This document shows, piece by piece, positions 1 to 11,885 of a stretch of DNA of 64,000 nucleotides. Under the pieces are notes generated by a model that was not told where the DNA came from, did no database searches, and saw nothing but the letters and a program-made list of their open reading frames with translations. Source of the DNA: Lentinula raphanica. Lineage: Eukaryota > Basidiomycota > Agaricomycetes > Agaricales > Omphalotaceae. Both the position numbers and the translations under genes were made by a program. Position 1 is the first letter of the stretch, and each line of letters starts with the position of its first letter. Location of the stretch: positions 558,001-622,000 of the forward strand of contig JANVFP010000030.1 of assembly GCA_027919835.1 (NCBI GenBank), read 5' to 3'.

Positions 1-1278
1 TGCGAGCCTTCTTACGAACGTTATCGATGACTACACCACACTCGCCACCGTGCCCATGCTGTCGGCTTCAGATATATCGCCCACCAAGAAGGATGAGCTA
101 ACTCACTTTGGGTCGGTTGTCGGGTTATCCCTCATACACGGGGTTTATCCTGCAAATCTGAATCCTCTGCTTCTGGTATACCTCCTCAGTGGTTGCGATC
201 TCGGCTCCATCACGAAAGACTTGGTGGTTGAATACTTCCCTACACTATATCAGACTTTAAGCCAATGGCTCGCACTCAGATATGACGACAATAGCAATCT
301 AAACTCATTTCAAGCACATTTTGCAACTTATCATTATCTACCGGTACGTTCCTCTAGTCGTCGCCATTGCACATACTCAAGGTTTCCCAGGTTGCGGCTT
401 TACGTGATCGTTCTGAAAGACTCCATCAATCGCTGGCGTGTACAATGCTTCACAATGCCATCGTCGGTCCCGAAACCGTCGAACATCCATATTTCAAAGC
501 TTTCTTGAAGGGCCTCCTCCTACCGTGTGGGATTCTAGGTGTGGACTTATCCGAAGTACGTATATATCTGTATGCTCGAATAGTGGTCGTACTCACTGTG
601 TGTAATCACTAGATCGCAAGACGTTTCAGCGGTGGTACGAGTGAATTCGTTACCTCACTCCTCGAAACTCGCATCACAGGCGACTATTCTATGCTTCGAA
701 TCGATTACATCGACCATATCAACGGTTCTATTCAGCGTGAGCTCGAAGACGCTCTGTCGTCGGTTTTCCCAACATTATCTGACAAAGGATTTCCGGCCAT
801 CTTCCGAGAGTTTCTGGAAGGTTCAGGATTACCGCCACCTCTGACTATACAAGGATTGCGAGGCAGGTTCGCAGATATAGTATCACTCGACGATGTTTCC
901 AAGAAAGGATTCCGAATGAGAATGTTCTGCTGGGCAACTACTGGAGTGCCTCATATACTCCTCGATGGTTCTTATACTGAGGTGAGTGATTCTTGTTCAT
1001 ATTCGAGGCTATGCTTAAACGATCCATAGGTTTGTCTGATTGCAGACAACAGTCCCCAGTACCTTAGTCATGATACTTCAGACGAGGAGCGTGCACAGCA
1101 TTTGAATAATGGCACATGCTGCTTCAAGACCTGCACACGCATGATGCTCATACCCGCATCCTACCTTTTGAAGTTGTTACGGACGCCGTCTAGCAATCCA
1201 CGGGCGGTCATGGACGCAATCTTTAGCTGGCTATTCTTGCAGATTCTGGATGGCGTTGGGAATTACAACGTTTTGTAG
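1..1278 (+). CDS. HECT-like E3 ubiquitin ligase, C-terminal part (partial gene, runs off the left edge)
   Basis: The reading frame is open from base 2. Four exons (2-343, 391-555, 613-981, 1030-1278) join in phase through introns with GTACGT, GTACGT and GTGAGT donors, giving about 375 residues and a TAG stop at 1276. The order of blocks resembles a HECT domain. An N-lobe-like stretch comes first (FGSVVGLSLIHGVYP), then a C-lobe-like stretch (MRMFCWATTGVPHI). A late GTCCFKTCTRMMLIP block sits where HECT enzymes have the thioester cysteine (the T-C-F motif). By family knowledge this would transfer ubiquitin from an E2 to a substrate. The match is diverged and the substrate-binding N-terminus lies outside the window, so the substrate is unknown. 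The protein ends about 45 residues after the putative Cys. Confidence 0.65.
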
Positions 1279-2126
1279 GCAACGGGCAACGTTCTTTTCG
1301 ATATACCACGGTCGATTCGCTACTTGATACTAATAGATACATATGCCTCGCTCGTTACTCTAGCAATGTTGAAGTACACCTTAATTCAAATTGATGTTTT
1401 TATTCAAGGTAGTCATCTTGTTGAGCCCAGTAGCTTAACGAACTGTGATTGAACATCTAGTTTGGAGAGACTATTGGCGGCTATGATTCAAAATGTCTTT
1501 CCCCCTAAAAAAGTAAGGCTTAAACGATGTGTTATAGGCATGGAACTGATTTTGATCTGTATCTAGTGGCATCTGCGAACAACTTGTATTGACAAGGCTT
1601 TATATCCGCCGTTCAACGCGTACATATGTATATTACCGACGTCCGGTGACATGCTGTGAGATATACGTACGGTATCCAGTCTCTGCGCTCGTCGTCTCGC
1701 GCACCGGCCGTACTATATAGACTTCATCAGCCCATCGTAAGCATTTCATGATAGCGGCGGGCTTTGGTTCCATTGTCAACTTACGTAAACCTTCATTTTT
1801 TGTTGAGCAACGTCGTCGTCACCAATCAGCACCAGCCACAAGTAATCGCTGCTAGCATATCATCCTGCCTATACTTGTAAGCATCGTCATGTTCAAATCA
1901 CCCATCTGAAAGGACATGAGCCTTCTCAATGAACAACATAGGCTAAAGGCCAGAAACATAGCAGAAACACTTGTTGAAGTACATGACTTCAATAAGCAAA
2001 CATGCCAAAAAGTTCAAGTAGAGGCCATGCCAAATCTTGGGCAAAATTTATGCCAAAATCCATCAGAAAATATTCATGACACTCTAATAGCCGTGTATAC
2101 TGACACCCATTCCAGGTCAGACTCGT
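1279..2126. other. Intergenic stretch with a possible upstream exon of the Spt5-like gene
   Basis: No gene is recognised in 1279-1915. From the ATG at 1916 an open stretch of 78 codons runs to 2152 in another frame from the Spt5-like gene. It could be a first exon: a donor GTGTAT at 2093 and an acceptor at 2159 would join it in phase 0. However, the acceptor would have to skip a nearer AG and the encoded peptide is not recognisable, so it is left out of the gene model. Confidence 0.3.
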
Positions 2127-5100
2127 ATGATCCACAACTTAATTTTGCTTGAAGCAGAGGAAGAAGATTCAGAATGGGACAGTTCAGATGGTGATGAAGC
2201 CACCACTCGTGCTACCGCGGAAATTCCATCGGAATATATTCTCCCATCCGCTGATACTCCATATTTTTTCGATCGGATGATTCAGCATATGGAGGAATCG
2301 ATTCATCTTCGGAATATTGTCAATGCGCGTACTGGCAGTAGTCGCGTTCTTCCAACCGTTATTCCAGTATCTTCGGCACGCCATGAGCCTCTTCCATCAC
2401 GAATTACAACTAGACGACGCCCAGCATCTGTGCCTCCGCCGGCTATATCAAGGACGACTACCGCCAGACTACCACGTTCGGAATCAGCTCCGCCTTTGGA
2501 CACAGTAATACGTATGACAAACGTGAAGTCTTCGAGTGGCATGGGAACGGCGGGCTATAGTACCGGTATCGCGATTGATGTTTCGGGCTCAGAAGTGGAG
2601 CAAGATAGGGAAATGGAAGATGAGGTTGATTTAACCAATGAGCAACGCTTATTGAAGCATTGGATCAAAAAATATATGGGTGCGGAAGAGTTGGTGGTAC
2701 CGGGGTTCACGTTTTTTTACGTTCGCTGCCAGGTGGGATCATTCGATCATTCCGTTGAACTTGAACTCATGGAGAGAACCTTCAGCCCCAGTTCGAACAG
2801 AAAATCGTAAATCGAATTTGCACAGATATTCAACACCGAAATATTGATCCTCTGATTCTACGAGCGGCATTTCCCTCTACTTTACCTGGAGGTATATATC
2901 TTCAAGCACGAAGCATGCTCCCTCAGAACACTGTCCTTGCGGCGTACCTTCTTACGATCCCCGGCTTCCTGTACTCGAAAATACCCCGATTCGCATTTCC
3001 AGCGCACGAGTTGAATCACCGTATATCTACAGCAGAAGCTCGCACAGATCTAGCGTTACCCATCCATAGTCCCATTGACGATCCTGCGGGCATTCAATGC
3101 ATTCTACGGGAACCGACCCATCTTGATCGATATCCTCCTCGTAGTTGGATCAAATGCAAAAAGGGTCTTTACAAGAATGACGTTGGACTTGTCATTGCAG
3201 ACGAATTCGATGAGATCAACTCTGATGTCGAACGTTTGGTTTTATTTCCTCCTCGAATCGACTGGGACTTGGTTCCCGATTTTTCCAGTGGCAAAGCCTC
3301 CCTTGGCAAACGAAAGCGCCAGCCAACAGACCGCCCAGGGGTTCTCTCGCGGCAAGCTGGAGAGTATATCGCTGAGAATTACTGCTTCCCCACCCAAATG
3401 GATTGTGCTAGACACTGCGAAACGCCCCATTCATGTTCACATTCTGAAACGACACACAAACGCTATCTATGTCTAGATCAACAGTGGCAGAACGGCCTTG
3501 TTCTCGTACGAATAAAGCTCACAGATATGGAGCTTGCATCGGAGATTCCAGCCGAGAATCGCTACTATTTTCTAGAATCCAAACATTATGCCGTTCAACA
3601 ATCTCTCCTATGGATGCCTCCGCCATCATCTTGGGAATTCCGGATCGGGGAGGCCGTCCGTTTCACTGATTTCGATGGCCATTGGTGTACACCAGGTGGA
3701 CGATATACATTCGAACTCCCCGAGGGCTGTACCAAAGGCGTGATTCACCATGTTGGTCCTGCAGATTGTGAGATCAACATCCCTCTGCAGGTGGCGAATA
3801 TCACGGTCAACTCACTCCATACGATGTCAAAAGTCCATCTTGAAAAAATGTTCTATCCGGGCGATACTGTTCAACTTCTTCCTGGGGTCCGTCAAAAGCT
3901 TCGCTTACACCACGAAACGAATGGATACATGGCATTGGCTGAAACGAAGGCGATAGAGCTGGCAGGAAAGGAAGGTCTGGTGATCAGTGTTTGTCCTGGT
4001 AGAGTTGAGGTGCTGTTACAGGAGGATCACAATGAGGTCCGGCTCACTTCTCAATCATCGTACTGATAACTGAATGACTTCTAAAAGCAAATTCTTGAAT
4101 TTCACCCAAATACACTCACAAAGGTCGAACAATCGGCCGCCGTCAACGACGTGGTATATCATCGCTCAAACCACCTTTCAACACACCAACACAGGATCCC
4201 TTTGATCGAACCCTCCACCGCTCAATTTCCTTTGAAGAACGTGGAAGTGTATCCCATCAAATATTCCAAAAAGGGTTATCGAGCCATAGTCGTAGATGCA
4301 AAATTGGATGAAGACACCGTCAGCGGGCTCTCCGTCCAAATCCGTTACGAAACACAGGGAATGAATAATTCATTTGCCTGGGTCGACTACCACTTACTCC
4401 GGCGCGTGGATAATGATCGGTTCCTTCACGACGACGACGATAGTTCTGAGGCTAGCTCTCATACGAAATGGGATAGTTACTGGCGTCTGAAATCTGGCTA
4501 CTCCCCAGCTTACTCCCCTGAAGAACAGCGTGATCGGAAGAGGCGAAAATTACTGGAGAATAATGCACTAGCCACAGACGCAGAACCGACTCGTGCGACA
4601 ACGCCCTGTTCTTTCAACCCACCCAGTCCGGGCACAGACCCAGCCTGGGATCCTTCTTCTCCCGATCCTCCTTCGCACCACTGGATCCTTGATCCGCGCA
4701 TCGTGACGTCAGTTCAGGGTAACCTGGAACTGTTGGTAGCAACTACGGCCGACCCGAAGCAAGATCAACGGGTTTTCATACAAACTGTACACGGTGTAAC
4801 GAAGGTGTACTCTAACGTAGGAAACCTGCGAAGAAGTCCCAATAGTAGCAATATTGTCGAAGTAGACCCCTGGACCATCCTTCAAAACCCTCGATCATTC
4901 TCTGTACCTTCCAATCCCGCGACTGCCAAAGGCCTGTACATCATCTGCTCAGGAGAACACACTGGGAAGTTATGTCGCCGAGTCAACTATATGATGCGCT
5001 TGGATTCAACAAAACCCTCACGCTGGTTTGTTCAAGTGGTCAAGCTCATACGCCAACCCAAGCACAGGAAAGGTATACAATTCGATGAAATCATCGATAC

Positions 5101-5230
5101 GGACGCTGGAGCTTTCTGGATTGAAGGCAAAGACCTGGCTACTGTGCATGAAACTGTGAGTATGCGGGCTAAGGGAAACAAACAGTTGGAATTGATTCGT
5201 ACTACATATCAACCAATACATGAGTTGTAA
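2127..5230 (+). CDS. Spt5-like NGN/KOW-domain protein
   Basis: The model has three exons (2127-2732, 2786-4036, 4088-5230), both introns in phase 0, giving 999 residues. After an acidic, Ser/Thr/Pro-rich N-terminus comes an NGN-like domain at about residues 190-285. It reads FFYVRCQ across the first splice, then AAFPSTLPGGIYLQA and a proline/glycine turn, the order seen in Spt5 NGN domains. A KOW motif follows at about 323-355 (WIKCKKGLYKNDVGLV, ending PPRIDW). Spt5 normally binds Spt4 and RNA polymerase II as an elongation factor. The long Ser/Pro linker and poorly conserved C-terminal half, without CTR heptad repeats, suggest a diverged paralogue. The second donor (GTCCGG at 4037) is weak. 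The start could lie further upstream at 1916. The family call is firm; the function is inferred. Confidence 0.75.
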
Positions 5231-6329
5231 TCACAGAGACTACTTTATACTTCACATTTGGGACTCACTAATTATCGATACGACCTCTTATAATACTCAA
5301 TGTACTATGTTCAAGTAAGTTGTCTTATCATTATCTTATTTAACACACAAGAAATGCAAAGTGTAAACTTGTAGTAGATTGAGGATAGGTACAATTTAAA
5401 GAAATGGCATGGTCATTATGCATTAACCCTCGACTGCAAAGAAGCTTTCCAACGAATACGAATTGTAAGGTTAGTGCTTTTGGTATTTTCGATAATATGT
5501 ACTGAGCATCCATTTTCAGCTGAGTCCAGGAGAATGAAGAACGTTCTGAGGACGAAATGTATGGAGGACAAATCTAAAGGATAGAAGGGAGCTCGCGGAT
5601 CTGCAAGGTGAGTTCTCAGGGTGGGATCTGTGTTCAAGGCATATAGTTCCAGCTTATAATACATATCGTAGAACGTCTGAGATGATTGGCCAAGATAGCC
5701 TATTTTTCCTAACTGACGGAAATCCGCCAGTCTGTGCAAGGGACCTTGGAAGGTCGGCGGTTCCGTGGCAAATGCCATTATGGTATCGGCGTTGCACACT
5801 GAGGGCTGAAACAGGCTGAAACCCACGGGCGAAAAGCTTTCGCATCGATATCGTACCATTGAAACCCCCTTTAGTTCTCAACCATCATCGCAGAAGGCAG
5901 AGAGGACGCGTTCTGATCAACCAACGTGTCTTCACCATCAAAGAAAGTGGCATATTGCATGGCAGGTTCAAATTGTAAGCAACGGGATTGGCTTGGGCGA
6001 GGTTAGTACTCGTGTCGACCAAGAATCTTTGAGCAATTGACCATGTTAAATCCACTGCTAGGAATCTTCAAGGAAAACCCAAGCACCAAGCTCGAGTTTG
6101 CGGGAAAGTTGTTATTGCTCACGTTGAAATCATGTACGAATACTTGGCAAGGTGAGGTGATAGAAAGAAATTCGCCCAGATATCTGCAGACTACTCAAAG
6201 CGGTTTAGCAATAAGTACAGCGAATCGACCAGCAGACGTCGGAAGACGTTCATCGCGATCGGTGGCGCCACATGGTTGCCATAGAATTGATTCGACCCTG
6301 AGATTGAACGTTGAACTTGAACCGCGATC
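5231..6329. other. Weak minus-strand coding signals, no recognised gene
   Basis: On the minus strand an ATG at 5859 opens 147 codons to 5416 (starts MVRYRCESF). It is rich in aromatic and aliphatic residues, with no recognised motif. Upstream on the same strand (about 5880-6180) are further short open stretches, one containing the peptide CQVFVHDFNVSNNNFPAN, and a TACTAAC branch-site-like word near 6010. These could be exons of one unrecognised or decayed minus-strand gene between the Spt5-like and integrase genes. I could not join them in phase with acceptable splice sites, so only the possibility is recorded. Confidence 0.3.
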
Positions 6330-8309
6330 ATGAACCCCCCATTTTCCTCGTCTTTACTGCTATCTGTGGTCTTACTGGTACTTCCATGTCTGAACTGGCA
6401 TGCCTACTCAATATTCTGTCGGGCAAGCACTCCTATTTCATTACAAGACCCGAACATTTCAGGTCCCGATGCCCTCACACTCCAGGACGAGTTTCGAAGA
6501 CATTACCACCACTTCCAGTCTGTTTTGAACCAAATATCTCAGGATGACACGACAGATGTCTTTCATATACTACTGCTAGGCGAAGACCTCGAAGAATATG
6601 CCAATCTCGTTGCTCAGGTAAGTGAAACCCAGCAAGTAAATGTGCTCAAGCTCAGCGCGAACAGAATTCAGCGACATTTCTCGACCAAGCAGAATGGCAA
6701 ACACTTCAAACAAACATACAAAGTATGATCATGGACCTTCGGACGATATACGATCAACGAGTGGAACAGAGTCATCATGGACGCCCAAACATCGTCTCTT
6801 GGGAGCACAGTGGTTCTGCAGGGCGACCTCGGGCAATTATTGATCCCAGCTTCCTACAGTGGGCTCATGGGCGTCGTTCGACTAGCGGTATCGCATATTT
6901 CTTGGGTTTAAGCACTAGGACGGTTAGGAGGTCACTTCTTGAATACGGCATAGTGTCTCCAGGACATACACCGTTTGCAGATAGAATGGATGCAAATAAT
7001 GCTGCTCAGGACGACAGTCTTGATCCAGAAACCCTACCTCCAGAAGTTCAAAACGCGGCAAATGCAATCCAGTCTTCGTCGTCATCAAGTCGCCTTTCAA
7101 ATATGTCCAACGATGATCTCGATACGATGATACAGTTGCTCCGTTCACATTATCCCAGTGCTGGGATACGAATATTGGATGGAATGCTGCGACGGCTTGG
7201 TCACGTCGTACCGTATGAAAGGATTCGACAATCTTTGATGAGAATTAACCCCGTTCAACGTACCTTCGACCGGATCCGAATTCGCCGTCGTCGCTACACA
7301 GTTCCCGGCCCTAATTCGCTTTGGCACCATGATGGGCACCACCGTAAGAGTCTTCAGTCTTAGTCCATTATGTTGTATGGTGCTAATTTTTCCGGAACCA
7401 GGACTTATACGATGGGGTATTGTGATTCATGGGTTTATTGATGGTTATTCTCGTTTAATCACAGCCCTCCGCGCACACAACAATAACCGCTCCTCGACCG
7501 TTCTCTCTTTGTTCATGTCTGCTGCTGCAAGATATGGGTTACCTTCACGGATACGAGGAGATCATGGTGTGGAGAACGTATGGGTTGCGGCTTACATGGA
7601 ACACGCCCGAGGTTCAGGACGAGGATCGTATATTTGGGGAAGGTGCGATGTTGTATCTTCATTCGAACTCCCTTCCTGATGCCCATTTAGATCTGTTCAC
7701 AACGTTCGTATCGAGAGACTATGGGTAGATGTATCGAATTACATTACTCAGCCATGGAACGACATATTTTCCGGGCTCGAGCAACGCTACCATCTGGATA
7801 TCAGCAATCCGAACCACATTTGGCTTCTCCAGTATCTATTCATGGACACCATCAACATTATTCTAGCATTCTGGGCCGAGGGCTGGAATAATCACCGGAT
7901 TACTCAGCGAGATGGACCAAGTCGTAGCCCAGAAGATATGTGGGGTTTCGACATGCTTGTCCATGGGATACGAGGCGATAGTGTGGACGACTTTTCTATG
8001 TCGGATCAAGAGTTAGCGGATTTTGGTGTTGACTGGGAAGATTTGGAAGATGAAGCGTTGTTACAATCACTACGGCGCAACTATGCACATGAAGAGGGTG
8101 CCAGCACTTGGCTCGGACGGCACGGTCCTCCACCGGTTCTCAATGAGGTGCATGTTGAACCCCCTTCGGGTTTGATGACCACTGCGGAGATCCAAGCTCT
8201 AGACTCTTTCCTCGAACCAATCTCTCAAATTTCGAATGAAGGTGACGCAATACGTTTGTGGTGCATGGCCCTTGCATACGTTCGAGCTTTGTATCCCGAT
8301 TACTTTTAG
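6330..8309 (+). CDS. Integrase-core (DDE/RNase H-fold) protein, transposase-like
   Basis: Four exons (6330-6617, 6656-7343, 7402-7642, 7691-8309) join in phase to 611 residues; the first intron is only 38 bp. The middle carries a complete DDE set in rve-type context: Asp about 322 (HHDGHH, then [11 protein letters not shown]), Asp about 379 (IRGDHGVEN) and Glu about 414 ([11 protein letters not shown]). Before it lies a helix-turn-helix-like segment ([20 protein letters not shown], residues about 160-180). The C-terminal third has the conserved NNHRI and SPEDMW words of the eukaryotic integrase-core family. Such proteins cut and join DNA ends or are domesticated from enzymes that did. No terminal repeats or target duplications were found. 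No stops or frameshifts are seen, so it may be active or under selection. The N-terminal start is the least certain part. Confidence 0.8.
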
Positions 8310-8960
8310 TTTATCTATCCTGCCATCTAAGTAGATCAATAGATGTGATTGTCGATGAAATATTCAAGCAGACGCGTTCATCCTCAAGCATTTCCACGAC
8401 CATCTCTTCTCACTTGCCTTCCATGTTTCTTTCCAGCAAATCTTTGAGATTCTTTGACAGATTCTCCGTAGGCTTGTTTTATGTCTGCCTCGAATAATGG
8501 ACTCTGAGGTCTGCTTAACTCATGAGATGGCTTCAGTAAGTACAGTCGCTTCCACTCGCCGCCTTTGGCTGATGAACTTTCGTAGAGAACTGATTTCATT
8601 CATTGGCCAACCGCGAAAAGATTCTACGCCAAGCCTGCTTCGATTGTGATTCCATATTCCACCACTACTGTTTACGCGAATTCGTAACTTCGTAGAGTGT
8701 TTTGACTGACGCTATCATCAAAATCCATGGAGACTTTAAGATCATGGTCCCGTTTTAGGGCTTGGCAGGTACAGTGGTCGTCCATCTTCATATGATCATA
8801 CCTATTTTGACTCTCATCGCTACACATTCATCTCTGAAAATAGTGGGGACTTCTCTTCAAAAATTGGAAGGAAATAAACCCTGCAGTAAGCGTTTCGAAT
8901 TCTTCATACCTCGAGTCGTGGCTCATGATATCTACCGTACACGCCTTTGACAACTCCTTG
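8310..8960. other. No gene recognised
   Basis: This is the 3' flank of the integrase gene and the 5' flank of the carboxylase pseudogene. Short open frames on both strands have no recognisable content. Part of it may be promoter or 5' exon debris of the pseudogene, too decayed to identify by eye. Confidence 0.4.
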
Positions 8961-11440
8961 CCTTCTCTACTCGTGCTCGTGAACAATATGCTTAAGGTAT
9001 TGTTCTGCAGGTATTGCTACCGTTCAAGAAATCAGGTCCATCCGACAATGGAGCTATGGAACCTTCGGTAGCGAACGTCAAGTAGATATCACAGTCATGG
9101 ATATCGGAAGATCTCGAGGCTAATGAATACCTTCGTATGGGCCATTGGTATATCGAAGTTCTCAGAGGGACGAATAACAACAACTTCCCCAACGTTGATC
9201 TCATCGTCGATGTCGCAAAACGTGCTGGTGTTCATGTCTAGGCTGATTGGGGACATGCTTCCGAAAATTCACGTCTACCGGAGAGCCTGACAGCTAGTAA
9301 AAACAAGATCGTCTTTATTGGTCCTCCTGGCAGCGCAATGAGGAGTTTAGGCGACAAAATTCCAGTACCATCGTCGCCAGCGTGCTCACGTTCCTACAAT
9401 GCCATGGTCTGGAACGGGGATATCCGACACTGCTCTGTCCGAGGCTGGATACGTCATCGTCCCCGACTCGGCCTATCAGGCTGCTTGTGTTACGTCCGTT
9501 GAGGAAGGCTTAGCAAAGGCCGAAACGATTGGATGGCCCGTCATGATCAAGGCTAGTGAAGGAGGCGGAGGAAAGGGTATCAGAAAAGTGGAACAACCCG
9601 AAGCTTTCAAGAACGCGTATCACGCTGTCGCTGGAGAAATACCTGGTATGCGATCCACGATCTTCGTGATCTAATGCATATATTCGTCTATATTCTAGGT
9701 TCTCCTATATTCATCATGAAGTTGGCTGGAGCCGCTCGCCATCTCGAAGTACAACTTCTCGCTGATCAGTATGGAAACGCCATTTCTTTGTTCGGACGCG
9801 ATTGTTCTGTCCAACGCCGTCACCAAAAGATTATAGAAGAAGCTCCTGTTACAATTGCCAAGCCCGACACTTTCGAGAAAATGGAACGTGCGGCCGTGCG
9901 TTTAGCAAAACTTGTCGGATATGTTAGCGCTGGAACAGTCGAATGTCAGTTCTATGTTATTGTTCTGTTTCACCCCCTCACTCACTTGTAAGACAGATCT
10001 CTATAGTCACGCTGATGACTCTTTCCACTTCCTGGAACTCAACCCACGTCTTCAAGTCGAACATCCCACCACTGAAATGGTGTCCGGAGTCAACCTGCCT
10101 GCTGCTCAACTCCAAGTAGCTATGGGCATTCCCCTTCATCGTATCAGACGTATTCGCCAATTGTACGGTGTGGCTCCGAATGCCGCATCCGAGATCGACT
10201 TCGACATGATCAAGCCCGACGCCAATCAACTCCAGCGTAAGCCACGCCCGAAAGGACACGTCGTAGCAGTTCGTATCACTGCAGAAAATCCCGATGCTGG
10301 GTTCAAGCCCTCTTCCGGTTCCCTCCAGGAGCTCAACTTCCGTTCTAGTACGAACGTCTGGGGTTATTTCTCTGTTAGCTCCGCAGGTGGTCTGCACGAA
10401 TTTGCGGATTCCCAGTTTGGACATATTTTCGCATACGGTGAAGATAGAGGCGAGAGTCGCAAGAACATGATCATCGCGCTCAAGGAACTCAGTATCCGAG
10501 GTGACTTTAGAACGACTGTCGAGTATCTGATCAAACTGCTCGAACTGGATGCCTTCAAGGACAACACCATCACCACCGGCTGGCTAGACTCTCTTATCAG
10601 CGACAAGCTCACCGCAGAACGTCCCGACGCCACTCTTGCAGTCATTTGTGGTGCCGTCACAAAAGCATACCTCGCCTCGGAAGCTTGCTGGACAGAGTAC
10701 AAGCGTATTTTGGACAAGGGTCAGGTCCCAGCTCGCGACGTGCTGAAAACCGTCTTTGTGATTGATTTCATTTACGAAAATGTCAGATACTCGTTCACCG
10801 CCGCGAGATCTTCTTCTACCGCTTGGACTCTATACCTCAATGGAGGCAGCACTATGGTCGGTGCCCGTCCGCTAGCTGACGGTGGTCTTTTGGTTTTGGG
10901 ACGGAAGGAGTCACTCAGTTTACTGGCGTGAGGAAGTCGGTGCCCTCCGTTTGATGGTAGATGCAAAAACTTGCCTGATTGAACAGGAGAACGACCCTAC
11001 CCAGTTGAGGAGTCCGAGTCCAGGGAAGCTGGTTCGCTTCTTCGTTGATAGTGGGGACCATATCAGGGCTGGAGAGCAATATGCTGAGATAGAGGTATGT
11101 TGAATCAGATTTTGTCTTGAGTGTTGATGTTGATCACTTTCAGGTCATGAAAATGTACATGCCCTCGGTCGCGTCCGAGGATGGGGTTGTGCAGTTGATC
11201 AAGCAGCCCGGAGTTAGCCTAGAACCTGGAGACATCCTCGGTATCCTGACCTTGGATGATCCCGGTCGCGTCAAGCACGCTAAACCTTTTGAAGGTCTTC
11301 TTCCTACGATGGGTACTCCGGCTGTGACTGGTAACAAACCACATCAACGCTTCGTTCGCTGCATCGGCGTCTTGACCGATATCTTGGACGGTTTCGACAA
11401 CCAGGCAATCATGGCGGCCATAATGAAAGCAGCATCTATA
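8961..11440 (+). pseudogene. ACC1: Acetyl-CoA carboxylase pseudogene (biotin carboxylase plus biotin carrier part)
   Basis: The translation follows eukaryotic multidomain acetyl-CoA carboxylase closely, but in several frames. Recognisable pieces in order: IRSIRQWSYGTFGSERQ (about 9030), NNNNFPNVDLIVDVAKRAGV (9175), WGHASENSRLPES (9250), the ATP-grasp loop [15 protein letters not shown] (9550), [19 protein letters not shown] (10033), and the biotin site VMKMYMP (11144). Breaks: a frame change after the VM at about 9100, an in-frame TAG at 9238 (Trp position), two small indels near 9362-9380, and a 2 bp loss near 10900 shifting frame before [11 protein letters not shown]. Ancestral introns are still visible (about 9646-9698, 9943-9991, 11095-11143). 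Similarity stops soon after the carrier domain, at about 11420; the central and carboxyltransferase domains (over half the enzyme) are absent. It cannot make the enzyme. A functional copy must be elsewhere. Confidence 0.9.
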
Positions 11441-11885
11441 GATGTTATCATGGATGAGCCACAGCGTATCAAGTACGCTGAAAAGAGAAAGAGGAATGGG
11501 AGGATATCGGGGTGACGCCCACAATGAAGCTGTCGCTGCAAACGATAATGATCATGTAAGCTTCATATATCGATGTCGGTATCGTTGCGTGGGTTGCGAA
11601 ACGTTATCCAAATCCGGTAGGGCTTACTGAGGGCGGGAATAATGGAATGTATCGCGAGGCGGCAATTACCAAGTTGGGAAAGAGTGAGTCGGCTTAGAAC
11701 CGATGGAAGTACGCAAGATCTTGATTAAGAAACGACAAGTCATTGCTTGGTAACTGATCCCATCGACTGCATCAACTCATCTTGCTCTTTCCAGCTTTCC
11801 TCCACGCTCATAATCCAGATCCATAAACCTATATAACTACCTCTTCCCCAGACACCATTGCCAGCCTTCCTCCAATCTCTCAGCC
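11441..11885. other. No gene recognised
   Basis: Sequence beyond the point where carboxylase similarity ends. A short open stretch near 11567-11690 (contains VGLTEGGNNGMYREAAI) is protein-like but not recognised. It could be unrelated debris joined to the pseudogene breakpoint. The last 100 bp would be the promoter and 5' UTR of the next gene. Confidence 0.35.

Noticed and set aside
9399..10931. Treating the carboxylase fragments as several small real genes
   Set aside because: They are colinear pieces of one acetyl-CoA carboxylase reading, separated by introns, indels and a stop.
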